Shown: positions 1 to 6,431 of the stretch, one piece after another
How the letters are laid out: each line of letters begins with the position of its first letter
Numbering within the stretch: the first letter of the stretch is position 1
Assembly (NCBI GenBank): GCA_013375405.1
Contig: JABXJU010000082.1
Coordinates: 1 to 17,376, forward strand
Source: Candidatus Helarchaeota archaeon
GTDB taxonomy: Archaea; Asgardarchaeota; Lokiarchaeia; Helarchaeales; HEL-GB-A
Direction: 5' to 3'
Length of the DNA stretch: 17,376 nt
Position numbers and translations under genes: made by a program
The notes under the pieces: model-generated
What the model saw: only the letters and a program-made list of their open reading frames with translations
Told to the model about the DNA's origin: nothing
Database searches by the model: none

Positions 1-558
1 GGGAGTGATGTTGGCGGGGCGGGCATTAGCCACTATCAATATCAAATTGATACCAGCGAGTGGCTGACGGCTTCCACTTTTTCCCTTGCAGGATTTTCAG
101 ATGGTCCACATGTTATCTCTTATCGAGCCGTCGATGCCGTCGGCAATAATGGGACCGCCCAAAATATGACAGTGTATTTGTTAGCCAATCATACGGATTA
201 TGATGGCGATGGGTTGACGAATGCCGCTGAAGTCCACGTGCAGGGAACCGATGTCTTCAATCCGGATACGGATGGGGACGGGCTTTCGGATGGTCTGGAA
301 GTACAGACCTATAGGACGAATCCGAATGCCCGCGATACGGATGGGGATGGGCTTTCCGATAGCGAAGAAATCACTAAGGGCTCAGATCCGCTCGATCCAA
401 ATAATCCCCTGATTGGGAGGCTGCTCTTAATACTCGAACTAGTATGTGGTATAATAGTAACGGGTGTAATAATTCGAATTATAAGACAAGAAGAAAGATC
501 AGCACCCTCGAAAATGAGATTTGCTAAGAAAGGCAAAAAGCATGAGGATAGGAATTAA
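1..558 (+). CDS. C-terminal part of a membrane-anchored surface protein with Ig-like domain and TSP3-type calcium repeats (5' truncated)
   Basis: The frame is open from base 1, so the gene begins upstream; the ATG at 166 is internal. The first ~58 residues resemble an OmpL47/Ig-like beta domain (HYQYQIDTSEW, then DGPHVISYRAVDAVGNNG). Three tandem 23-residue repeats follow (196-264, 265-333, 334-402), each starting DxDGDGL and carrying a regularly spaced acidic pattern like thrombospondin type-3/dockerin-like calcium loops. A hydrophobic segment (about 409-480) and a basic tail rich in R and K come next, so the protein is probably anchored by its C-terminus with the repeats outside the cell. 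The coding DNA up to about 410 is visibly G+C-richer than the rest of the window, while the membrane segment and tail are AT-rich. Calcium binding and surface location follow from the repeat family; ligand and function are unknown. Confidence 0.85.
   Translation, partial: GSDVGGAGISHYQYQIDTSEWLTASTFSLAGFSDGPHVISYRAVDAVGNNGTAQNMTVYLLANHTDYDGDGLTNAAEVHVQGTDVFNPDTDGDGLSDGLEVQTYRTNPNARDTDGDGLSDSEEITKGSDPLDPNNPLIGRLLLILELVCGIIVTGVIIRIIRQEERSAPSKMRFAKKGKKHEDRN
196..402 (+). repeat. Three tandem 69-bp (23-residue) calcium-loop repeats
   Basis: Units are 196-264, 265-333 and 334-402. Units 2 and 3 are nearly identical at DNA level over their first ~27 bases (GATACGGATGGGGA, one variable base, then GGGCTTTC), which suggests recent duplication or gene conversion. 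Unit 1 has diverged (DYDGDGLTN against DTDGDGLSD). Confidence 0.85.
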
Positions 559-880
559 AAAGCATGGAGTAGAATCTTTGCTATAAAAAGGAAAAATTGA
601 TTCAGCGGTTAAATTAGTTATTTTATTTTTAATTTAAAATTAAATTATCTGGTCGCTGGTTGTGCTTTGCGGGGGGTGGGTTCTTTCGATATGGTAAATT
701 ATAGATAAAATTTTATTTAAATCAGAGATTTCTCAAATGTTGATTTCACTCCGATTGTTGGTTTATAGGAAGGTTTTTAGGTTGATTTGGTTTAATTGAC
801 TGTATTATTGTTAATAAAAAAATAGGAAAATGTTTTTATTGATTTTTTTATTTTTTTTCTAAAAATATAATATATTAAAT
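559..880. other. Gene-free region upstream of the ribosomal stalk operon
   Basis: I see no plausible coding frame in these 322 bases. It holds an AT-rich near-palindrome (about 628-646, TTTTTAATTTAAAATTAAA), a short isolated G-run (671-680, GGGGGGTGGG) and T-rich tracts before the L1 gene. It probably carries the 3' end of the surface-protein transcript and the promoter of the L1 operon. The G-run has no partner runs, so a quadruplex is not supported. Confidence 0.6.
862..872 (+). promoter_or_regulatory. Candidate TATA box of the L1-L10-L12 operon
   Basis: AAAATATAATA centred near 867 lies about 24 bases before the ATG at 890, the spacing expected if the transcript starts at or next to that ATG (leaderless or nearly so). 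The surroundings are very AT-rich, so other positions are possible. Confidence 0.4.
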
Positions 881-889
881 GTGAAGCGA

Positions 890-1567
890 ATGCCCATAAA
901 TATACCCCCAATACTCACAGCACTGGAAGAATTAAAGGACAAAACAAAGAAACGGAATTTTGTCCAGAGTATAGACCTGTCTATAAGAGTAAAGGATGTA
1001 GATCTAAAGCAACCTAAAAATAGAATTAATGCAGAAGTCTTTTTACCGCATGAAGTAGAAAAGGATAGAAAGATTTGTGTTGTGGGAAGTGGAGATTTAG
1101 GTATTAGGGCTAAAAATATGGGACTTGAAGTTTTAGATAAGAGTGAATTAGGGAAATTGAAAAACGATAAGAAGCAAGCAAAAAAATATGTCAAGGGTGT
1201 AGATGTCTTCATTGCGGGAGTCGATTTAATGCCAGAACTAGCAAAATCATTGGGGCCAGTTTTAGGACCGACTGGTAAAATGCCCTTAGGTCCGCCGAAA
1301 GGTAGAGGGATAATTCCTCCTAATACGGATTTAAATCCAATAGTTGAGGCATATAAAAAGATGGTCCGGATTCGCTTACGTAAAACTTTAGTTATGAATT
1401 GTAAAGTTGGAACCGAGAACATGACGCCCCAGCAATTAGCAGAGAATATTCAATCAGTTGCAAATTATCTGGAAGATCAATTAGAAAATGGATTGCGTAA
1501 TATCGCTAATATACGTATTAAAACAACGATGGGACCCTCCATCAGATTAGGTGTGAAAGTGGGTTAA
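890..1567 (+). CDS. rpl1: Large ribosomal subunit protein uL1 (L1)
   Basis: A 225-residue protein with archaeal L1 features: an N-terminal helix (ILTALEELKDKTKKRNFVQS), an INAEVFLPH segment, and the diagnostic loop GPVLGPTGKMPLGPPKGRG with the family's run of glycines and prolines. L1 forms the mobile stalk by the ribosomal E site, and in archaea and bacteria it often represses its own operon by binding the mRNA. It could also be read from GTG 881 (228 residues), but GTGA 881-884 looks like a Shine-Dalgarno core five bases before ATG 890, so I prefer 890. One base separates its stop from the L10 start, which implies translational coupling. In many archaea L11 directly precedes L1; here it does not. 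Confidence 0.95.
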   Translation: MPINIPPILTALEELKDKTKKRNFVQSIDLSIRVKDVDLKQPKNRINAEVFLPHEVEKDRKICVVGSGDLGIRAKNMGLEVLDKSELGKLKNDKKQAKKYVKGVDVFIAGVDLMPELAKSLGPVLGPTGKMPLGPPKGRGIIPPNTDLNPIVEAYKKMVRIRLRKTLVMNCKVGTENMTPQQLAENIQSVANYLEDQLENGLRNIANIRIKTTMGPSIRLGVKVG

Positions 1568-1568
1568 A

Positions 1569-2573
1569 ATGGCAGCTGAAAGTAAGCAAATATCTCAAAT
1601 TAAACTGGAAGAAGTTCAATTATTGAAGGAACTACTTGATCAACATGATGTTATTTGTTTAGCAAAGATGAACAAACTAGGAGCACACCAATTACAATCC
1701 ATAAGAAAGAAGCTCGCTGGAAAGATAATCATCCGTATGACAAAAAACAGGTTATTTAAAATTGCAGCTTCAAAAAGCAATAAAAAGAATATTAAAGAAT
1801 TTATGGAGAGAATTGAAGGTTCAACATCTTATATCTTCACTAAAATGAATCCCTTTAAACTAAAGTTATTCTTAGATGATAATAAAGTTAAGGCCCCCGC
1901 AAAAGGGGGAGATAAAGCACCAAAAGATATTATGGTTCCTGAGGGAAGTACAGGATTCCCGCCTGGACCGATGATTAGTGAATTTAAAGAGGTTGGAATT
2001 GACTCAATGGTAAAACGTGGGTCAATATATATTAAAAGAGATACTGTGGTGGCAAAAAAAGGAGAAGAAGTATCTCGAATGCTCGCCCTAGTGTTATCCA
2101 GATTAAATATCAGTCCAATGGAAATCGGGTTAAATCTTTATGCAGCATATGATAAAGGTGTTATATTAGAAGAATCAGACTTGGATATCAGTTTAAAAAG
2201 CACTTTAATCCAATTAAAAAATGCGATTTGGAATGCATTAAGTTTATCATTAGAAGTAGGATATCCAACAGAAGAAAATATCCAGCTTCTTATTCAAAAA
2301 GCCGTCATGAATGCTAAAGGTTTATCTCTTTCAGCCGGACTTGTAACAAAGGATACTATTTCAGAAATCCTTGTAAAAGCGAAGGCTAACGCCCTTGCTT
2401 TATCTAACATGATTCTAAAAGTGAATCCGGATGCGTTACCACCAGATTTTAAACAATCAGTGGAAAAAATAGGAATATCTGAAACAAAGATGGCTGAGCC
2501 AGAGAAGAAAGAAAAAGAGAAGGAAGAAGAAGATAAATCAAAAGATATAGGTTTAGGTGGTCTGTTCGATTAA
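1569..2573 (+). CDS. rpl10: Large ribosomal subunit protein uL10 (P0)
   Basis: A 334-residue acidic stalk base protein. The N-terminal third is the rRNA-binding L10 domain (KLAGKIIIRMTKNRLFKIA is typical). The middle (about residues 110-180) matches the archaeal/eukaryotic P0 insertion domain, with a FPPGPMISEFKEVGI segment. A helical spine (about 235-310) would carry the L12 dimers, followed by a charged Lys/Glu linker and the terminal GLGGLFD motif shared with P1/P2 proteins, which contacts translation GTPases. The length is normal for archaeal P0. The gene starts one base after the L1 stop. The GA-rich codons of the linker (about 2487-2545) form a purine tract like the one in the L12 gene. 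Confidence 0.96.
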   Translation: MAAESKQISQIKLEEVQLLKELLDQHDVICLAKMNKLGAHQLQSIRKKLAGKIIIRMTKNRLFKIAASKSNKKNIKEFMERIEGSTSYIFTKMNPFKLKLFLDDNKVKAPAKGGDKAPKDIMVPEGSTGFPPGPMISEFKEVGIDSMVKRGSIYIKRDTVVAKKGEEVSRMLALVLSRLNISPMEIGLNLYAAYDKGVILEESDLDISLKSTLIQLKNAIWNALSLSLEVGYPTEENIQLLIQKAVMNAKGLSLSAGLVTKDTISEILVKAKANALALSNMILKVNPDALPPDFKQSVEKIGISETKMAEPEKKEKEKEEEDKSKDIGLGGLFD

Positions 2574-2581
2574 AAAAATTT

Positions 2582-2587
2582 GGAGGT
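2582..2587 (+). promoter_or_regulatory. Shine-Dalgarno site of the L12 gene
   Basis: GGAGGT ends six bases before ATG 2594 and lies in the 20-base gap after the L10 gene. It is a strong site, consistent with L12 being made in several copies per ribosome. Confidence 0.85.
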
Positions 2588-2593
2588 AAAAAT

Positions 2594-2899
2594 ATGGAGT
2601 ATGTATATGCATCTCTTTTGTTGCATACAGTTGGAAAAAAAATTAATGAAGGAAATATTGGCTCTCTATTAAAGTCAATTGGAGCTAAAGTAAATGATGC
2701 ACAAGTAAAATCGATTATTGCTGCTCTGAAGGGTGTAGATATTGAGGTGGCCATAAGATCTGCGGCTATCCCAACTGCTGCACCTGTTGCATCGGCATCA
2801 AAAGAGCCCAAAAAAGGAAAGAAAAAAGAAGAGAAAAAAGAAGAGAAAGAAGAGAAAGAAGAAGAAGAAGTCGCGGGATTAGGCGCCCTTTTTGGTTAA
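2594..2899 (+). CDS. rpl12: Ribosomal stalk protein L12 (P1 family)
   Basis: A 101-residue archaeal/eukaryotic-type P1 protein, unrelated in fold to bacterial L7/L12. The N-terminal helical dimerisation domain (about 1-58: MEYVYASLLLHTVGKK, IGSLLKSIGAKVND, IIAALKGVDIEVAI) is followed by an Ala/Pro hinge, a long Lys/Glu-rich flexible linker, and the terminal GLGALFG motif that recruits elongation factors. The linker is a nearly pure purine tract on the + strand (about 2800-2870). It is the last gene of the stalk operon; its stop codon lies inside the left arm of an inverted repeat (2894-2949). Confidence 0.96.
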   Translation: MEYVYASLLLHTVGKKINEGNIGSLLKSIGAKVNDAQVKSIIAALKGVDIEVAIRSAAIPTAAPVASASKEPKKGKKKEEKKEEKEEKEEEEVAGLGALFG

Positions 2900-2949
2900 T
2901 CTACTTACAAATTTTTTTAGCTTTTAATGAAATACGAAGTAGATTAGCC
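2894..2949 (+). promoter_or_regulatory. Inverted repeat spanning the L12 stop codon, with a third competing copy downstream
   Basis: GGTTAATCTACTT (2894-2906) can pair with AAGTAGATTAGCC (2937-2949): twelve Watson-Crick pairs and one G-U, around a 30-base loop containing a T-run (2912-2918). A second AATCTACTT lies at 2992-3000, so the central AAGTAGATT could pair either upstream or downstream. It could be a termination or 3'-end stability element of the stalk operon; a regulatory switch is speculative. Confidence 0.5.
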
Positions 2950-3062
2950 ATTTCATTATTCCAGCTTTCTTAAATTAAGATTCTTTTTAAAAATCTACTT
3001 TTTAATGATTGTATTATTTCGGAAATTCTCAGTTAAACTTTTAATTCTATTAAAGGAAAAGA

Positions 3063-3075
3063 ATAAATATAAAAA
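3063..3075 (+). promoter_or_regulatory. Candidate TATA box of the longin-like/TPR protein gene
   Basis: TAAATATAAAAAG is close to the archaeal TATA consensus. Transcription would start near 3095, just upstream of the Shine-Dalgarno AGAGGTGA (3101-3108) and TTG 3116. If so, the ATG at 3005 lies upstream of the transcript. Confidence 0.5.
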
Positions 3076-3100
3076 GTCAAAGTCAATCACCTTATACGGT

Positions 3101-3108
3101 AGAGGTGA
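3101..3108 (+). promoter_or_regulatory. Shine-Dalgarno site selecting TTG 3116
   Basis: AGAGGTGA contains GAGGTGA, a seven-base match to the usual 16S 3' end, seven bases before TTG 3116. It decides the start of the following gene. Confidence 0.65.
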
Positions 3109-3115
3109 CACTCGT

Positions 3116-4858
3116 TTGCCATATGGAATCATCGTTGTTCGCTGGGATGACAAATTAGGCGTGGTGGTAGAGGGACTGCATCCAAAAATGCTCAAGATCA
3201 GTGAAGATCACATCATGCGAATTTTCACCACGCACGCTATGGGAGGTGGCGAAGCGGGATTCTTATCAATGAGTATTGAAAACTTAAACGTTGCGAGTTA
3301 TTACACTGGACTCCCCGAAGAGGGAAAAACTCAATATTATGTAGCTTTATTATTGCGGGATGAGGAAAATGCAGATATTTTCGAGGAGCCGCTATTAGAA
3401 GTTTCAAAATTATTAGTTGATCATATAAAGGACAAATTTTTCAACCAATTTTTAGCAAAACAATTTGGAGACGTTGTGAAATTAACTGAAATGACAGAAG
3501 AGCAACGGTATTCAATGATACATCGTGATCAAAGGAGGATCTTAGTTCTTCGAAAGTTAGGGCTGGGTGCTCTTCCAAAAGATGAGTTAAGAAAGTGGTT
3601 GTCTGATCATTTAGGTGAGGATATTTTAGATTTAGACACAATTTTATCTCCATTTTTCAAGACACAGATGATCCATGAGCTTCCAGTTGAAACGATGGAT
3701 GGATCGAAAACAAATTGTATTTTTTTAATACAAGATGTTTTTTCAATGAGGAGTCCAGTCGAAAAATTTTATAAAATTTCCAAGGATGGAGGAGCACCTC
3801 CCGAGATGGGGAGGGTATTTCAAATTTATAAAGAAGAAACAGATAATTTTTTTAAGAATTATCGATTAGGAGATGCGGACTCAAAGCAAATTGCAGATAT
3901 TGTTGCGGATCCGAATAATTATAACTTAGTTACAATTTTACGAAATAATTATATTGAAATTAATCAATTGCCAGATATTTATGAAAAGAGTTTGGACCAG
4001 ATAATGCCGCAAATAAATGACATGATACGTCATAATGTAATACAGGAAATTAAAGATAAAAAAGGTAATAGATGGATCTTTTTAAAATCGGATATTGTCT
4101 TTCCAACATTTTTTCCAGAATATATTGTAGATTCCATACGACGGAGATGGATGGAGAAGGGGATCACACAAAATTTAGCATTAAAACACCTTGAACTACT
4201 GAAATCTGTTTATCGTGGAGAAGAAGAAAAGCTCGAACTTCCGGGGGAGGGAGCAGAAAAGCCTGTCTTTTTAGAACAATTACCACCAAAAGTGCCTAAA
4301 AAAGAAGTACCAGTTGTGGCAGCTGTTAAAGTAATTTCAGATGAAGAAATATTTAACTTTGTAGAACAGGTCAATTACTTGAGAAAGGAAGCAAAGATAG
4401 ATTTGGACAATAAAAATCGAGAAGCAGCATACGATAAAATACAAGAAGCCATTAAAATAACAAATGATTTGATAGCTATTGGAGCTGTTGGGCAAGAAAC
4501 GAGGTTAGAGAAATTGGAGCTCGTTGCGAAAAGTGTAAAAAAGCTTATTGACAAAGAAAAAGTCAAAAAGCCCTCAATACCAACGCCAGCAGCAGCTCCG
4601 AAGATGTCACCCGCACCGAGAGCTCCAACACCAGCAGGTAAGCCCTCGGTAGAAAGGCTGAAACTATTACGAAAGGACCGTGATAATGCTATTGCAAGTG
4701 CCGATAAAGCGCTAACTGCAGGGAACTTCAAAGAAGCAATCAGTTATCTTGAAAAAGCCGCAGAATTATCTGAAAACATGGGAGAGAAGGAGAAAGCCGC
4801 TGAAATTAGGAAAATGGCAAGTGATATTAAAAATAAATTAGAAAAATTAGGAAGATAA
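3116..4858 (+). CDS. Unrecognised multi-domain protein: longin/roadblock-like N-terminus, winged-helix-like centre, TPR-like C-terminus
   Basis: I do not recognise this 580-residue protein as a named family. Residues 1-105 (GIIVVRWDDKLGVVV, then GEAGFLSMSI and YYVALLLRDE) have the strand-strand-helix pattern of profilin-like longin/roadblock domains, which Asgard genomes carry in number. Residues 140-210 and 255-335 look like winged helices (helix-turn-helix followed by a beta hairpin, for example DKKGNRWIFL). A proline linker leads to two helical TPR-like units (about 410-485 and 515-580) separated by a Pro/Ala-rich hinge. There is no signal peptide. An ATG at 3005 would add 37 residues, but that stretch looks non-coding and contains a good TATA box. 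TTG 3116 has AGAGGTGA seven bases upstream and puts the domain right at the N-terminus. Domain calls are by eye; a scaffold or regulatory role is inference. Confidence 0.8.
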   Translation: MPYGIIVVRWDDKLGVVVEGLHPKMLKISEDHIMRIFTTHAMGGGEAGFLSMSIENLNVASYYTGLPEEGKTQYYVALLLRDEENADIFEEPLLEVSKLLVDHIKDKFFNQFLAKQFGDVVKLTEMTEEQRYSMIHRDQRRILVLRKLGLGALPKDELRKWLSDHLGEDILDLDTILSPFFKTQMIHELPVETMDGSKTNCIFLIQDVFSMRSPVEKFYKISKDGGAPPEMGRVFQIYKEETDNFFKNYRLGDADSKQIADIVADPNNYNLVTILRNNYIEINQLPDIYEKSLDQIMPQINDMIRHNVIQEIKDKKGNRWIFLKSDIVFPTFFPEYIVDSIRRRWMEKGITQNLALKHLELLKSVYRGEEEKLELPGEGAEKPVFLEQLPPKVPKKEVPVVAAVKVISDEEIFNFVEQVNYLRKEAKIDLDNKNREAAYDKIQEAIKITNDLIAIGAVGQETRLEKLELVAKSVKKLIDKEKVKKPSIPTPAAAPKMSPAPRAPTPAGKPSVERLKLLRKDRDNAIASADKALTAGNFKEAISYLEKAAELSENMGEKEKAAEIRKMASDIKNKLEKLGR

Positions 4859-4974
4859 TTTTAATTTTATTTCTTTTACTTCTATTTTACGTAATTTTAT
4901 GAAAAGTTTCTTAAAAATAGTAGCAATTAAAGAAATTTTTTTATTCTATCATCACCTAAGTAAAATTAGCAAGG
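4859..4974 (+). terminator. T-rich downstream region, probable archaeal-type termination
   Basis: Several T-runs follow the stop codon within 60 bases (TTTTAATTTTATTTCTTTTACTTC), with no gene on either strand before 4998. Archaeal polymerase terminates at such oligo-T clusters without a hairpin. The exact site cannot be read. Confidence 0.4.
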
Positions 4975-4982
4975 TTATATAA
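4975..4982 (+). promoter_or_regulatory. TATA box of the 171-residue protein gene
   Basis: TTATATAA lies about 20 bases before ATG 4998. No clear Shine-Dalgarno is present (only AAGAGAG), so the message may be leaderless or nearly so. Confidence 0.5.
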
Positions 4983-4997
4983 GAAGAGAGAAATTAT

Positions 4998-5513
4998 ATG
5001 CCTATTCAAGATACTCCGGATTCGAAACTGAGCTCTTTTGAAAAAGGAATCAAGAGGCGCCTCAGCAAAGAACGACAGGTAATTGAGTGGCTAATGGGAG
5101 AATATATAGTTGGAGTCAATTCTAAATGGCATAGTGACAATTTTCCAAGCACTCAACTAACAAAAGTTGTTTTAAACATCACTAGACGAAGTAAAAGAGA
5201 TTTTTCGTCGACTCACCGTGTAATTCGGGAAATTTTAAGAGATTGGGAAAATTATGGCCTGTGTGAATATGTGACTACGACGAAATATGCCCATTGTAGA
5301 AAAACTAAAATGATATATCATTTTCCTCCCAGTGGATTGAAAAAAATTAAAGAAATGATAATAGATTGTCATATCGATTTCATTAAGAACTGGGATAAAT
5401 GGGAAAAATATGTTAGGGGGGAAAATGTCATGAAAACCCGCGAAAATACGATGAAGTTAATCCTTTTTGAGTACACGAACCATATTCAGGAAAATATTAT
5501 GAATTATTCTTGA
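4998..5513 (+). CDS. Unrecognised small basic protein, possibly winged-helix
   Basis: A 171-residue protein I cannot assign. It is rich in Lys, Arg and Trp, with no membrane segment or signal peptide. Residues 19-35 form a charged helix (KRRLSKERQVIEWLMGE). Residues 70-115 read like helix-turn-helix plus wing (STHRVIREILRDWENYGLCEY, then a beta-like TKMIYHF, then GLKKIKEMI), which suggests nucleic-acid binding. The C-terminal 40 residues are helical. It is transcribed alone, with its own TATA box and 110 bases before the next gene. The intact frame supports a real gene; a DNA-binding role is inference from pattern only. Confidence 0.65.
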   Translation: MPIQDTPDSKLSSFEKGIKRRLSKERQVIEWLMGEYIVGVNSKWHSDNFPSTQLTKVVLNITRRSKRDFSSTHRVIREILRDWENYGLCEYVTTTKYAHCRKTKMIYHFPPSGLKKIKEMIIDCHIDFIKNWDKWEKYVRGENVMKTRENTMKLILFEYTNHIQENIMNYS

Positions 5514-5541
5514 TTTAAACCTGATATCACTTTTAATTTTC

Positions 5542-5566
5542 TGGTAATATTATATGGATATTACCA
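5542..5566. promoter_or_regulatory. Perfect 9-bp inverted repeat, candidate operator of the ribbon-helix-helix gene
   Basis: TGGTAATAT and ATATTACCA are exact reverse complements around a 7-base spacer (TATATGG), 58 bases upstream of the RHH start. The spacer and arms overlap a TATA-like sequence. RHH dimers bind inverted repeats, often in their own promoter, so autoregulation is a reasonable guess; the link is by position only. Confidence 0.5.
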
Positions 5567-5623
5567 CACTTTAATTGATTTTTGTGACATTGCTATAATA
5601 GAAAAGTCAAGGAATGAGAAAAA

Positions 5624-5767
5624 ATGAGATTAGTAACGGTTCATCTGCCGAGAAGTTATATTGAAGGATTAGAAGAATTAGTAAAAGACCATATTTACCC
5701 GAATAGAAGTGAAGCTATTCGTGTAGCCGTTAGGGACATGCTTAAATCTGAATTGTGGAAAAAATAA
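5624..5767 (+). CDS. Ribbon-helix-helix (CopG/Arc-like) DNA-binding protein
   Basis: A 47-residue protein, just the RHH domain. The N-terminal strand MRLVTVHLP makes the DNA-contacting ribbon in the dimer. It is followed by helix 1 (YIEGLEELVKD), a turn (YPNRSE), and helix 2 (AIRVAVRDMLKSEL). The turn sequence NRSEAIRxAVRD is highly typical of archaeal CopG-type regulators. The small size fits the family's single-domain members. A TATA-like GCTATAATA (5591-5599) about 25 bases upstream would give a leaderless message. The palindrome at 5542-5566 is the likely target. It could regulate itself or the methyltransferase gene that follows on the same strand. Confidence 0.85.
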   Translation: MRLVTVHLPRSYIEGLEELVKDHIYPNRSEAIRVAVRDMLKSELWKK

Positions 5768-5774
5768 AAAAATA

Positions 5775-5828
5775 GCTTTCCTTCTTTTTAATAGAGGATA
5801 AAATTTTCTTCTATTAAAGTGGAAAGGC
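5775..5828 (+). promoter_or_regulatory. Long interrupted hairpin just before the methyltransferase start
   Basis: CTTTCC (5776-5781) pairs with GGAAAG (5821-5826). Inside it, TTTAATAG (5787-5794) pairs with CTATTAAA (5811-5818), with a further C-G pair at 5784/5819 and a two-base bulge. The loop is 16 bases. The right arm contains the only purine-rich ribosome-binding candidate (GGAAAGG) for ATG 5830, so folding could hide it; it could equally be the 3' end of the RHH message. Confidence 0.4.
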
Positions 5829-5829
5829 A

Positions 5830-6423
5830 ATGAGTCATAAAAAAACCGTAAAGTCACTCTACGATGAAACGACGGATATTTATGATAGGCGTTACCAGAA
5901 AATACAAGATGTGAAATATGAAATCATACTAAGAAACATTTCAATTACAACTGGACAAGTTATTTTGGAAGTAGGGTGTGGGACAGGGAATTTTTTTCAG
6001 TTTTTAGAAAGGAATGAATGTAATAAATATGGAATCGATTTCTCAATTGAGTCTCTGAAAAAATATAGGAAAAAAATTAGTAATAGGCAGAATCAGGTTC
6101 TTTGTGCTGACGTTGAATTTCTTCCATTTAGAGAAAAGTATTTTGATATTATTTTTGCAATTACAATACTTCAGAACTTGCCAGATCCGATAAAAAGTCT
6201 TGAAGAAATGAAAAATATCTGTAAGCAGAATGGACTCTTAATTTTATCATTGTTAAAGAAAAAATTTCAAATGGCTCAAATTGAAAACCTACTTAAAGAT
6301 GCAAAACTCACTCCAACACAAATAATAGATGACAATAGTTGTGAAGATATCATTGTAATAGTTGAAAATAAGAAATGGGGAAATTATTCAAATTTTAGAG
6401 AAATTTTTAAAGGGTTTAAATAA
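5830..6423 (+). CDS. Class I SAM-dependent methyltransferase
   Basis: A 197-residue Rossmann-fold methyltransferase. Motif I is VILEVGCGTGNFF (about residues 44-56), which binds S-adenosylmethionine. An acidic residue at the end of strand 2 (GIDFS, D70) would contact the ribose, motif III is CADVEFLPF (92-100), and the post-III segment FDIIFAITILQNLPDP (105-120) matches the UbiE/Methyltransf_11 group. The N-terminus (YDETTDIYDRRY) is the helical cap seen in that group. The substrate cannot be told from sequence; small molecules are usual for this subfamily. At 197 residues it is somewhat shorter than typical UbiE enzymes, but no motif is missing. It converges on the next gene, with only eight bases between the stops. 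Confidence 0.88.
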   Translation: MSHKKTVKSLYDETTDIYDRRYQKIQDVKYEIILRNISITTGQVILEVGCGTGNFFQFLERNECNKYGIDFSIESLKKYRKKISNRQNQVLCADVEFLPFREKYFDIIFAITILQNLPDPIKSLEEMKNICKQNGLLILSLLKKKFQMAQIENLLKDAKLTPTQIIDDNSCEDIIVIVENKKWGNYSNFREIFKGFK

Positions 6424-6431
6424 AAGAGAGA

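Noticed and set aside
671..680. G-rich run as a quadruplex or structured RNA
   Set aside because: There is only one G-run (split by a T) and no further G-tracts within reach.
859..1422. Long open frame antisense to the L1 gene
   Set aside because: It is the mirror of a strongly conserved ribosomal gene, has no recognisable domain and is low-complexity (F, S, L rich).
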